DNA from: Pipra filicauda
Taxonomy: Eukaryota; Chordata; Aves; Passeriformes; Pipridae
Assembly: GCF_003945595.2 (NCBI RefSeq)
Contig: NW_024104378.1
Span: 1,674,489 to 1,738,488 of the forward strand
Length of the DNA: 64,000 nucleotides
Direction of reading: 5' to 3'
Both the position numbers and the translations under genes were made by a program. The notes under the pieces were generated by a model that worked only from the letters and a program-made list of their open reading frames with translations, searched no databases and was not told the DNA's origin. Positions 13,978 to 27,800 of the stretch are shown here, piece by piece. Positions within the stretch are counted from its first letter, which is position 1. Every line of letters begins with the position of its first letter.

Positions 13978-14022
13978 AAAAAAAAAAAAAAAAAAAGAAA
14001 AAAGAAAGAAAAAGGCTTTAAA
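13978..14022. repeat. A19 run grading into GAAA repeats
   Basis: Nineteen A bases (13978-13996) are followed by G(A)n units. No retrotransposon body is recognisable upstream, so it is recorded as a simple repeat. Confidence 0.85.
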
Positions 14023-14030
14023 GGCCTTTT

Positions 14031-14110
14031 ATTAAGAAATATTTAATTCCGTTAATAATCTTAAATATTAAGAAATATTTAATTTATTAGGAAATTATTA
14101 AGAAATAATT
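14031..14110. repeat. Interspersed triple copy of ATTAAGAAATATTTAATT
   Basis: Two perfect 18-base copies (14031-14048, 14067-14084) and a shortened variant (14097-14110). Each copy is itself nearly a reverse palindrome. Confidence 0.8.
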
Positions 14111-17100
14111 TCAATATTTTGCATGAGGATGTTCCTAGGATGTTAGTGCGCTAATGTACTAGAGAGGTCAGAGTTTGCAAAGTCAGGCTCTCAGTAGCTG
14201 GGAAAAATGCATGTGCAATGTTATCTGTTTGCATTACAGTATTTTTATGAGGATCATTCTTTCTCTGCACTGAATAAGCAGAAATAGCTGTGAAAAAATT
14301 ATCTGCAATCATATAATTAAAAAGAGTTTCAGGGTCATGTAGCTGGTCTAGCTGTTGTCACCATGACTCCTGCTTCACAAGCTCAAGAAGTTATAAAATG
14401 TACAGAAAATGAGGCAGGGGACTGCAAGCAATTGAATGCTGCCCTGGAGAGATTGATGCTATCCCCACCTCTGTCATTTTTCATTTTCTTCTGGCCCAAC
14501 GGGAGGCATCTGGATCTAAATTAGAAAAGGGTTGAACATTCACAGCTGCACTTAAAACTGCTAGCTGCAATTTGAACACATAAAAAAAAATCAGGCTCTG
14601 AGTTTCTAAAATTGGGCACACAAATTTAGATAATACTCGATAATTCTGGGTTTAACATCTGTTCTTCTGTTCTCTCTGTCTCAGGTCCCTGGGCAGAAAA
14701 TTAAGTGGAGAATAACCTCAAAACAGAGCTGTAAGAATACATTAATAAAGTTGGTAAACAGTGATAATATTGCAAAGAGATCATCACAGCAAATCTCAAG
14801 AGGAGATTAATAATTCAATAGAGGATTTGAATAATTGTGTTAATAATGTGTAAGTAAGGCCGAGCTTACTGAAAGGGGAATATTTGATTAGCTTTCACTC
14901 AGCAAGCTCTGTCCGTCCTCCTGAAAAATGAGGCAGGGATGTGGAAAAGGGATGTGACTATGTCACAAGTGAGCTAAATTCGAGTTGCTCTTCTAATTTT
15001 GACACTCCATAACTTTTAAGAGCCTGAATAGCTCTGTAAAAACTTTATTTTATTACATGCCTCTGCAAAATAAATTCTATGTGTACTAATTTTTCGGTAT
15101 ACTTTGGGTGTAATTGCCATACTTGGTAAATAGCAGCTTCCACAAACTTGCATTTTATGTGACAAGTACAGGGAATTATGTAGAGAGAAGATAAGCCAGT
15201 TCAGTGTTGTGAGCAGACTGAAATATCATGTACAGATAATAATCACTAACTCCCCTTTGTTTTAACTAGGTACTTTTTGTTTTGTCTTTCTCTGCTCAGG
15301 TATATTTATTATGAAAATCACATGTTCCTGCTGCTCCTGAGAAGCTGGTATACTTTCCATATGGAAAAATCTTTGGTGTCTCATAGTGGGAGCACATGCT
15401 CTTTTAGACATGACCGCTGCCTTCAATTACACAAGTGCCACCTTCGCAGCATTGCAGAGCAATCTCCTTGACATCCCACCAGTGGGATTTGGCAGACCAC
15501 ATCCTAGGAGTGCCATAACAGGCAAAACCATAGCATGTTAATTTTAAAGGGATTTTTGCAAAGCAATGCATGGATATTGTGTTTCAAAACGCACATGGCA
15601 GAGGGATGATAACAACTGCTAACAAACGCTGCGCTGCAGTGCCTCGGCGCTTTTCCTGAAAAGCTGTGTAAGGTTTTGCCGTCACCAGCTTAATTTTGCC
15701 TCTCTTACAGTCCCTTCCCATCACCAGAGGGAATCCTCTGGCAGTTTAGGGATGAACAAACCCTATCCCACTGTCAGAAAGCACCAACATAATAAGGCTG
15801 GAATTTTTTTCACTGATAGTCATTGACTTACCTACCGTATCACCCTTCAGCTGCTGCTGGAAAACCAGGCTGTACAGACCTGTGGCCACAACAGACCAAG
15901 GAGTAATATATCGAAGGGATGATGCAGCCTGATGAAACATTGCATCTTGGGTTTATCTTCAAATAACTCAAGCTCCATTTGACTCTTCTGATGCCACCAG
16001 CCATCTCTCTTCAACTGCTTTCAGGTATTGGCAGCCCCAGCTTCAGTCTGGGGTCAGACCTTGCAGACTGACTTCTACATCACTGGGAAATAGTGCTGGT
16101 ACTTTTACCAATTTACACCTGCTCGAATAAAAACAGGACTTTTGCTTTTAAAAATGAGGTTTTTATCTATACAGAAAACTACACAATGACAAAACCTAGA
16201 ACCCTGTTATCTATTCCAACACCAAAACAGACACGTAATATAGCTTAATTCGAATGCCAGCTTGTAATGTAATAATCTGTTTTACATTATTTCTGGTCCA
16301 ACTTCATATAGCAAATTTTAATAGTTTCTGATTTTTTTACAGTATGTATTTTAATCCGGAAAGGAAGGATTTTTCTTCTATCTTCAGAGAACTTCTAAGG
16401 CAGTCAGCCAATGTAGAAGGTGTATTTGGAAAATTTCCCTTTGTTCAATTAAGACAGCTGGGAGCAATCCAGATTCAATGCAGTGCTTTCTCTAACCAGC
16501 TCTCATCAAATTTATTATCAATTTTTTTAGCCTAGCTTTCAAGTAAAACTGATGAGGATATTAAACTATGAAAAAACCATTCAGATGAAGGGCTGACTTC
16601 ATCTCTCAAAAAGCAGGAGAGCCAAGGTTAAAACTGTCACTACTAGGAGACCTCTATAATATTAAAGAGACACAATGAGAACAAGCTAAAAATGGTATTT
16701 CAGGATTAAGTCAATTTTTTTTTATGTGTTTGCAGATTTGTTACAGAACCAACTCCTACTTATGTTAGGTGACTAATCTCATTGCAATGTAGTAAGTAGG
16801 CAAATAAGACAGCCTTTAATGACTGTTAGCTTGCTGAATTAAATTATAGTTTATTTTAATAATTCTTTAAATATATATACCCTTAACTACTGAATTGATT
16901 TATATTTTTGATATTTGGTCCTACCAGTGACAGAATGAGTTGGATTTTATAGGAAAAAATAGGAAGAATAAATATGTAAATCATGTTAAACAAGTATTGC
17001 CTGCCATGCTCTTGAGCACTGCCATCCGAAGTGAGCCAGAGAGCAAGACTATAAAATCAATGTCATATTTAACTGTGTTTCTTGGTCTGAAAGATTTTTA

Positions 17101-20100
17101 ATTAAAAAAAAAAAGAAAGATTAGCCTCTCCCCTGTGTGCACAGATTGGGCTGAATTAAAGGTTTAGACTGGTGAATTGTTTCATAATTGGTTTTGATAG
17201 TAGAACTAGTATTATGTCTGGCTGTAAATTCAAAATCTATGGCAAGAATGCTGGCTAGCTGGTAATCAAATACTAGTTAGTTTTATTGTAGAAACATGGC
17301 ACAGTAATCCGGAATGAAACATGTACCTTACTAGTGATCTGTAAGAATTTAAAAAAAAAATAAAATTGTGAGAAGGTAGAATATTTATTAAAGTTTTTGC
17401 CCTGACAGTGAAAGCATTGCTTTTCTTTACACTAAAGAACTAAATGGAAGAAATGTGTGTATATTTGCTAGCAAACAAATACATCTTGAAGGCACAGAAG
17501 GTACTGAACTGTAGGAAGAAACATTAAATGAAATGATGACTGTTCCAGTTCTGAAAGATTTTGTGTTGGCTCTTTGTTGCAAGAGGGTTGGAGCAGTGTA
17601 TGTTGTGATGATCTATGTCTGTCACTTTTATGCAAGTTCAAAAACTGCTGAAGGGAAATCTAAATATATTCAGGATTCTCTCTGAGATTCAAATTCTAAA
17701 CCCTTTATTCATATCAAAGAATAACTTATTCCTTTTGTAGTCCTATAGTCAGTGCTCACCTTCCAGAATGAGGGACTTTTCAGTAGATATACACAGTGAT
17801 GAGCATCTTTCCTACCAGTTGCTGTCCTGGTCCTTACATATTAAGCAAATTGGTTCTATCCTACATAAAGGAAAGATTTTTTTCTGTTTATGCAAGCCTA
17901 GAAAAAGCACTGAGGGCTACTGTGCAAGTGTATCTTCATATACTTCCCAAGTTTTGTGTTGCCATCCTGGTTTGTGCAATCGGAATCTCTAAAATCTCCA
18001 TCACACTACGTGCAATTGTTTGCATGTTTGTGGACATGCACACACAGAGTCTCTCACTGAGTTTTCTCCTGCCAACTTTGCTAACTGAAAGGCATTAGAG
18101 CTTCCACTGGGTCTAAGTGTCACCAAATTGGATGCAACGGCACAGGGCGCCGTTTCATCCTGAACTTCCTAAATTTTGCACACAGTTTCTTCTCCTAAGA
18201 TAAAATAATTCTGACTTATACTGGATGAAGGCCTTAGTATTTTATTTCTAGTAAAATCCATCATATTAAAATTGACTTGCTGAGTGAATGGGATGATAAT
18301 ATTAAGGCAAAAGCCTTTTAACCATCCTACACAGCTGCACAGATTGGGGATTAGGTTGTGGTCTACCTGAGCTATGTAAGTGGGAAGTCCCTGAAATGGG
18401 TATGTAGACAGCTGAACAAATCACCATAACTTTCTCTGCTCTAGTATTACTGGGTCATGCAAGTAGCAGGAGATAAAAACACGTGGCACAAATAGGTCAG
18501 AAACCCTCCTGATGGTCTCTTCCATGGAAGCAGCCACTACTGCAGCCTTCTGGAGGAGCAGATGTCCTGTTCCTTCTCCATCTGCATCTGGAAAACAGAG
18601 GGAGTTTCCCTTGCCTCCTCTTTCCCCATCTCTCCCACTCAGTTTCAAGGGAGAATATTAAAGCCTATTTACTCAGGATTTGTGGAGAGCTCTAAATTCA
18701 CCCTCTCTAAAATCTTCTTTTTCCTTTTAAAAGAGGGCTGTAAAGAAGGATATTCTGAAGTATTTTCAGCAGCTCAGCAGGTCTCAGGTTTTGTGACCTT
18801 TGATACAGCCTGGAGCCTTTATTGTTGCTGAAGACCAGGTGTTCATCCTGCACTTCCGCAGGCTCTGAAATTGTCAGCTATAAGGAAAGGGATTAATGAC
18901 ACTCTTGAAATCCCGGGCAGAAGATTGTAGAAGATTTGTACAAAGACACCAGAGGGATTCCTGCATGTTATGTGTTTTGCAGAGCTAACACTTTTCAAGT
19001 GTCCTATCCCATTGTCTCTGCTTTGCAGGATTCACTCAGGGATAAAACAGTATTAATGGGGAAGTAAAGGTCACAGGGTTTAAATTAAATTGGTGAAGCT
19101 GTGACTAACATTCATCTTAGGTCACTTTAGGTGCCCACACCAGGGATATTTGTGTGTGAGCTCATTACCTGGATTTTCTTTATTGTCAAGGGAACGATAT
19201 ATGCAGGATTCATCTGATCCTTATGAAGGCATCTATTTTATGTTATGCTAAGATGGATTGTAGCTCAGAATTATCTCTTTCTGGCTAGAAAGCAGATAAA
19301 TAGCTCAGCTCAATGTCCAAATTTCAACAAATGAATCACATTCCTAGAGGTACATCTCCATCTCTTCGTACTTGTGATATTGCCAGTACAGTGTACTAAG
19401 TCATAATGGTGACAGGAGTGTAAATGAGAACTAAAACCACATGTAGCTTTGAAGAAGGTTAATAGAGTATAGGAATAGCCAAAGACAAGGACATCACCTA
19501 GAAAGGATTAGAGAGAAATGCTTCCGCAATGATTTTTTATTTCCCCAGTTAGTGGGACATTTTTCACCCTTTTTTCCCCCCAGTGATTATTTCTCTATGA
19601 AAAATTCAATTTTTTACTGTTTTCAAGACAATACTTACATGTTAGGTACTGTAAAAGGCATCAGAGTATTACGTGTTTAGGAAACCTCCTCTTAAAATAC
19701 TATACCCAAAGTATCTTCAACAGATTTTAAGCTGACTATGAGTCAACTAATCTTTTTTAGATCATTAAATGTTAAGTAACTGGTTTTTTACTTTTTTTAC
19801 TCGAGTGGGTGAGTGGGTGCTTGAAGCTGGTTCACTGCAGGTTTTATTATTGTTTTAAAAACGCCCTATTTGGTTTTTTTTGCTATGAACCTTTATTATT
19901 TAGTATTGTCCTTTTGGGAGAACAGAGATATAATGACCCAAGCTGAAATATATCTGAAGCCATTCGGAAACATTATCTAATTTTTTATTTGCTATGTATG
20001 TTACATGCAGAAGAAAAGTTTAGTTATCCTTGCTTTTAAAAAAACCAACAAACCACAAACTGAAGGTGCATATGCACTTGAACAGATATCTCAGCTATAT

Positions 20101-23100
20101 AATTTTCCTGTAAAAGACCAAAACAATGTATTGTTGCTGTGAATTGAACATGAGCCAGAACCAAGTTTACAGACCCACAGTCCTGAGAGATCATGAAGAA
20201 TCCATGTCATCCAATTGTTCAAAATCATCAAAGTTCAGTGCTAAACTTAAAGATGTCTTTGTGAGTTTCAAAGAGAATTTTTTCTTGTTTATAGCTTTGT
20301 GTGTCAGGCTTGACAGCAAAGTTTATAATTAAACCTGAGTTCCGGACCTGTGAATAGAGAAAATTCTGAAACTTTTGATAAACCTCTACAGCAATACAAA
20401 TGACAAAACTGTAAATAAAAAAAAAACCCAACATTATTTTATCCAGGTTCTTTGGATTCCTGCATTCATGGGGGATTTTGCATCATAAAGACGATGTGCT
20501 TGATTTTCATAAAGACCTCTGCCATCCAAACCCCACTCTGTCTCAGAAGAATCACGCCATCCTTACAGTGTAAAGTCTTACATTTCCTGTAATTCAGACC
20601 ATTGATTGTAATGAAGCCTGTAGGACTCATTACATCTGCATCAAACACATTCAGGAAATCTGAATTTTGACATTTTATATTCTGTACTTGTATATATACT
20701 CCTCTCACATTCCATGCTCTTGTAAAGCATCTACATGAAAACTTTCTGCAGGAATACTTGAACAGAATATGGCTGAATTGTAAAACAAGGCAATCAGACA
20801 TTAACCCTCCAAGGTAACCAGTGCAGAGAATTCCAGGTGTGTGAGGGATGCAGAGGCAAGGCTGCCTGCATCAGATTTATTTGGGTAAAGAGTGCTAGCT
20901 TATGACCTTTTGTTGCCAGTGCTCAATAGAAAAGAAAGCTTTAAGAGTTCTGGTTTGTTTCTCCCAGTTTGTGAGCAGTGATACAGCAGCAAACTTCTTT
21001 TTCTTCCTTGAGATTTTTTTGAGGCAGTTCAATAACATTTCAAGGATGTCTGATTGCAGTGAAGAACCAATACACTAAAAATCAGAGCGCACAGGGGCAT
21101 TCCTGCACTGTCTTGTATCATCCAAAGAGTCTAAACACTATGGTAATCTCTAACAGTTTGAATTAACTCTGCAAACTGCTCTGGCATTTTAAATAAAGGC
21201 TTACCACATAATTTAGGCTTAGTTTCATCAATACAGCTGACCTATGGTCTATTTGATGCATGGCAGTGACCACTAAAATTCTCTTCAGTGTCTGATACGG
21301 GTTGGAAAAAACATGATGAAGGGCTGCAGCATCCCCATTACTGTTATTCATGGTTGAGATCAGCCATCTTTCCTACTGAGGGGCTGGAAAGAGACGGCAT
21401 GCCATCCATATGTTGTTTTTATTCCACTAGAAATACTTTGTGGGATGATTCTGGTAGGTTTCCAGATCCTTTATGGGGCAGGAGTGGCATAAAAGGGCAG
21501 CAGCAGACTGGAAATCCAGCTGCATTATTCTGCTCAGTTACTTATTTGCCAATGCAGATTCTCAACAGCTACTTTTAATCATAAAAAATGGATGGTTTAA
21601 ATCAATAATGATGGTAACAAGATGCAATCTAAATTAGTTATTCCACTTTATTACATCTATTCCAAAGTCATTATCGGTGATCAGAATGACTATCAAGAAT
21701 TCTGGATATCAAACCTTCATAACGGATTAGGTGAACTCTCTGATGTCAGGCTTGAGAGAGAAAGACCAGTTCACCCCTACTGAAAAAGTAATTTAATGAT
21801 GACTCTACTACTAATGTACATAAAATGCATACATTACAGGTCTAAAGGATTGGTATGCACATTGTCTTTTTCATGAGTACTTATCAAATAGCTTTATAAT
21901 CCAGGTGAAATTCAGTGCAAGTAAAAAACAGTGTCTGCATGGCATAGAGAAATGGCTGTTTACTCTATGAATGTTTATAAAAGGGACATAAATGCATATC
22001 ATTAATTATTCTAAAAGACATAAATATGAATATGTTAGCATTATGCAGTGAGATAGCCTCCCTCTACAGTGTCCCACTCAAATTCATCAAGATGAAACAC
22101 CCACAAATACTGTGTTCTGCCCTGATCTGCCAAGTCTGACACTGTAAATGAAAAAAAAAGATGAAAAAGGATGAACTTCCATATTTTCCATATTCTCTTC
22201 CATATTCTATTCTAAGTACAGCAGTAAGACTTAGTAACTGTAATTTATACAGCTGTAAGCCACATATATATGTGTCCATGTGCTTATCAATAGAGTTTGT
22301 ACAGCAAAATATAAATGGAGTATAATATAATATACATATTTTCTGTATCATACCCTTGCTACACCTTTTTAAAGATTTTTTTCATTAATTTGCATTTTTC
22401 TGGCAATTTTTAGACTTAGTGCCTAGAGATTCATTAGAAGACTTGTTTCACATTGAACAAAGATAGCTTTTTATTGGTTCTGCTCCTTAGGTCTCTAGTG
22501 CTGCAAACAGTTTATTATGGAAGGTCTCTAGCACCATTAGCAATGTGGTGAGCACTTCCTCAACATAAAGAGAAGGCAGTCCCTGGGGGTAATAATACTT
22601 ACATTCCATACAGTGAAGCTGGGAGGTTAAATTAGCATCTGTGAAGTACTTGGAGTTCTTCGAATGGAGGACGCCATAGAAATGAAGGCTAAAGCAAAGT
22701 ACATTGTGAAGCAAAAATGTCAACAATCATGGCCATAATTTTTCTATTAGCAACATGGAGAAATGAGGCATACTACCTGTGGATCAGCTATTACAGACTG
22801 AAATTTTCCACTCAGGCTATTAATTATATACCCAGGGATACAAATAAGTAGCCCAGGAGACATGATCAGTTAGGCAATGTCTGTCTTCATTTTGCTCTCA
22901 ATCCATGTTTGCTTCTAGAGGCTGTTTCTCTCTTTCGAGCATAAAAATTTGTACTCATCTTTAATCTCTTGTTCTTGCAGGTTCTGCTATGCTTCCTTTT
23001 ATGTGGCCTCAGTCTGGGAGTACAGGATTATCACTTCCCTTACCACAGTTTCTTCTAGAGATCATTTTAGCCATTCTGCCATCAGAAGCAGCATTTCTTG

Positions 23101-24821
23101 ATCAAACCATGCATGCAACGTATACAAGTATGCATACTAAAAGAGCACTGCCTTTTTCTAGTTATAGCCTTTAATTCTCTATGTCACCCCAAATTTAGCA
23201 CAATATTAGCCCTCACACATGTAATTTCTAATTTGAGGCAGGGTCAATAACTTGCTTCTGTCAATCTTTGGATCTTAGAAAACCAACAACACTTTCCAGA
23301 GCTGCAAAATACTCATAGTACCATCACTTTCAAGGAGAGTGCTGGCACTCAGCACTTCCAGAAAACAGACTGTCTCATCAGATAACTAAACAAAGATTGA
23401 AAAATTTCAGTAATGTTGGGCTTATTCTTCTTATAGGCTGAACTCAACTTGACATCAGGAAATATTTGGCTCTTTTTCTGAACTCAAAGTAATAAACAGG
23501 TAATTGTTTTCCTCTTAGACTAAGTATTCTACAGCAGCAGGATAAACACAGTTTGGCTTCATTAAGGATGATGCTTAAACATTCCTTATGGTAATTAGTA
23601 TTTTTTTTAATATTTTGAGCAGTCAATAATGTGCTTACCCAACTGCACTAAACTCAAAAAGAAATTAACTTTGATTCATATTCTTTAAGTAGTAACTTAG
23701 TTTACTAACTAAGGTCAGGTGCTGCATCTCCTGTAAAAATTATGCTTTCTTGTGATAACATAAGTGTATAGCCTGTGAGGAAGCATTCCTACCACGGTCT
23801 CATTAACCAAATTAACTCATCTACCCCGTGCCAAATCTATGACCCTGGTTTTCTATAGTCCAAATTTTCCAGAAGTTGAGGCTGGCTTTTCTGGATTTCT
23901 CTTCAAGTATAAGCAGTTTTGATGAAACGAGAAAATCATACCACAACCAGAGGATACAAGGAAAGAAATGAGGAATGCCCTGTAGGCAAGGAAACGTGGT
24001 ATCACTATGTGCACTAGATTGAACTGCTGAAGAAAGAGCAGCTGTGAACATCAGGATTGCACTGTGCAATGCCTATGCCAAGTACTTACCTGCATGGTGT
24101 GTGTGCAAACATAGGATTGGCCAGTTTTCTCCTGTGCTGGAATATATGGTTTTTTCCAATTAGATGGTCATTATCAGACTGCAGAGTGAGCTAAAGAATG
24201 GTCAGGGGAACTTACATTTATCACTGTTCATTATAGGCCTCTGAGTCAGGATTGGAGATTGCAAAAAGCCTCATTACAGTCCCGCCACTGTGGAAAACCT
24301 TTTGGCTTGGATGTAGTTTGAACTAACCATTCTGTGTAAAAGGATGCATATCTCCCTCTACAGAAAGAGTAGCAATGTCTACAGCTGGGCAGGAAAAAAT
24401 GCCATGGTACACGTCTGTCATGAGAGTATGCATGGACCTCCCTATGAGGAGGACAGAAAGAGCCTTCAAACACTCTAATCCATTTTCTCAAAATTCTTGA
24501 AAGGGGACACGAAAATCAGAATTTAGGCAGTCTTGTAATACCAGTGTCATCCCTGTCATACATAGAAATGAAAATGACACCCCAGTCCTGTTGGTGGTAT
24601 CTGATTACAAAGTCCTAAGTCTGACCAGGTTGTTTTTCCACACAGCATCACACTGAAAGTTCAAATATGTTGTTTGCCTGTAATGACCCCTAATCCTTTA
24701 TCAGAGTAAAAGCTTTCCAGCAAAGTAATCTTATAGGATTTGCTTCTAGATATATGCACTTGACTGCATTAAAGTGTTAATGATTCCAGTTTACCAAGCA
24801 ATCCAAAATCAGAAGGGCTTA

Positions 24822-24853
24822 GTGACACAGTCAATGGTTGTGACACAGTCAAT
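24822..24853. repeat. Short tandem duplication of GTGACACAGTCAAT
   Basis: Two identical 14-base copies (24822-24835 and 24840-24853) separated by GGTT. Confidence 0.9.
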
Positions 24854-27800
24854 ATTATGCAAGACCAATTAACTGTGCAAGTCATAAAGTCAAGAAGAAG
24901 GAGTGAAAGAGTTGATTATGTCTCATCACCAAAATGGTTCTTAGGTTGCCACTGGAGGCCAGTACAATCAAAAGTGTCCTCCTGTGGGTGTACAGATTCA
25001 GTTAAAGAGCAACTTCAAGCTTGGAAGAGTAGGATGTGAGAACTCACCACGCCGTACGAGTCACGCTACCACTTCAAAAGCACAGCTGAAGAATTCGGTC
25101 TTACATTAGTAGTCTGAGCTTTAGGCTCACAGCCCTCAGCAAAATTATGATGTGCACGGAAAATACCAAAACCATTAAAAGATTAGGGATTAAGTATTGC
25201 TAAAAACAGAACCAAAAAATCACTATGATATACATATATGCATATATAAGTTTTAGCATACATTCATATATCTAACTGCATAAACCAGCTTCTTTTCAAG
25301 TGAACAGAGGTCATATTTAGTCATAAAGTATTACAATTCATAATCTCCCCTTTTAAATACATGCTTATCTTTTTATGCTTAAAACTTATTTTACCCTCTG
25401 GGTTGAAAATTGTACTTTTATTTGACATATGTCTGAGATCTATTGAACCGCTGCTGAGCAAATCTGTCACTGAAATTATAACTTCAGAAATTTCTTAGCA
25501 GACTTTGACTGTCACTTTACTGTACAGCTGAGTATTTCTCAGCCTAGAGCAGCGACAGACAGGGCAAGCACCTTGAACAGGAGGTGGGTTGCCCTTCCTG
25601 GCCTTGGCCGAAGGCCCACTGTCTTAATAGCTTTTGCCTAACAGTCTCTCCATCAGCTTCTGCAAACACCGGACAACATGTAAAATAAAAACATGCTGTA
25701 AATGCGCATAGTTTGCAAAAGTACTCAGAATGTTAAAGTTGCTGTTTAAAAGCAGCCCCCCTTTAGCACAAATTGACAAGTTGCCAAGAGCCAGACAAGC
25801 AGGTGAGAGACCAGGCTTAGGTTTCAGGATGGCAGCCTTTACTGATTCAGCTGAGCAAAGAAATGAAATTTCCTTCTCTTGGTAGCCTTTTCTTTTTGGA
25901 AGAATATAGAGAAGCTTTCTCCTTTGCAAATCATTGCTAACTGCTTCTCAGCCCTAGTAGTACTTGTGCTCAATGTAAGCTATGGCACATAATGCTTCCA
26001 CTGACAGAGCAGACAGAAGCCAGGCAAGTCACAGTCAGTGAACCATCCCTCGTTCTTTACATGATGGCCATAGCCAGGATACTACCACTGTTGTATTAAA
26101 ATACATTTATTACAGCTGTACAGCTGTATTATTGCTGGTTTTAATACAAGAACAATTCACCATTTACAGAAAAATGCTGGCACTTTGTCAGTATGAATAA
26201 CAAAATAATGCACTGTTACCAAAAAATGTTGGTTTTGCTTGAAAAGAAAAATTGAATGTCCACAAAGCCAAGGTAAGTTAAATGCCTATTGTCTTTCCAT
26301 GGATCAAAACTTCTATGGCACATGAAATTTGGATTTTATTTCAGGCAGCATCCTTCCCTCTTTGAGGAAATGATGCAGTCGTGAACAATGCCTTCAGAGT
26401 TACTTTGTGTTCAAAGACAGGATTGTCAATTAGTCAATGAGTAATAAATTTTAAATGTCAGTTAGTAGTAAATTGTCTGTTTCTGTATAGTCCCGCAAAT
26501 CTCTTTCATGATAATGCCTGTGAAACCCAGCATGACTTCACCTAAATTTTTTAATAGTTGTTCTCCTTCCCACTATCAGCAGCTTCAATAGAATAATAAA
26601 CATTTGTATTGAGGTTGACTTACAACTTTCTTAAATTACTCCTCACATCTGTCTAATACCAATATAAAGCTGTTATTTCTACACTGAATATATTAGAATA
26701 TGTATCATCTATAGAAGCAGCAAGTTGGGTACCTTTTGGTACACAGACTTGTTTAAATAAGTCTGTAAAAGATTAGTGCTCAGTGTAAAAGAAAGGGTAA
26801 AAAAAAAAAAAGATAGTCTGAGTCCGTTGTGTGGAAGTCCAATATACTTCAAAACTCCAGACTTTTGCATTGGAGACTCTACTGGGATTACAAAATTAGT
26901 GATCAAAATCAATACTAAATAGTGAGGAGCTTCACAGGTACTGACTTTCATGATTACAGGACTTTTCCTCCATTTTTGATACGTGTGTCTATCTGCCCCC
27001 TTTCTGGTCTACTAACCTCAGTGTTATTGCCAGACTTAACCCAAAAGCTACTCCAGCAGCAAAAGCTATCCTTGTGATGTGGATGACTGGGTCCACTAAT
27101 GCATCAGTCAACAGAGGTCTCTAAGATGATATGGATTTTAGGGTTTTCCTTGTGGGAACCAGCATGCTGGATAAGGGGAAGGAACACAGCTGTTTGATCT
27201 GTACAGAACAGCACAGCACATGCCAATTACTTCCTTTCTGTAATCATCAGCTCTCTAATATGCCAGTCGCTCCATGTTCTGCAGAACACGACCTCAGTTT
27301 GACATAGCTTAGTGACCAGTAAAAGAGTTCTGTGTAACTTTCTCTCTCCTATTAATTCTCTCCCTTATCTAAATTAACTTTTTAATTTTCATAGTTCTTC
27401 AAATACGCAAAAAAGGCATTTCCTATAGGATGTAGAGTATATACTTAAACCTCTGAGCCTGTACCCTTATCACTGTGTATTGCCGTTCTCTTAGATTCAG
27501 TTGTTGAAGTGGTTCTCCAAAATGTAATGAACCTTCTACCTGGGATGTATGAAACCATTCAGGCTATGTCCTTCTCAGGCCATCATTCTGACTGGAAAAT
27601 TGACAACCTTCTTTATTTTCTCACTGGTGCTTTATATCACAGCAACCAAAAGAACTACTGGAACAGTTGCCATCAAGGAGTGTGAGTACAGAAGCTGAAT
27701 GAATTGTTGTGGACAGAACCCACGCAAGACCAAGCAATGAGGCTACATTTAACAGCAAAAGCACAGAAACTCCTAGGTATTGCACGATTTGAGTATCTAC

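Larger units (their letters stand above)
9204..20000. other. Upstream intergenic DNA, middle block
   Basis: No gene recognised. Homopolymers at 12028, 12406 and 13978, the AT repeat at 14031, and a TAAT-dense segment at about 14690-14900. The rest is unique AT-rich sequence. Confidence 0.75.
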
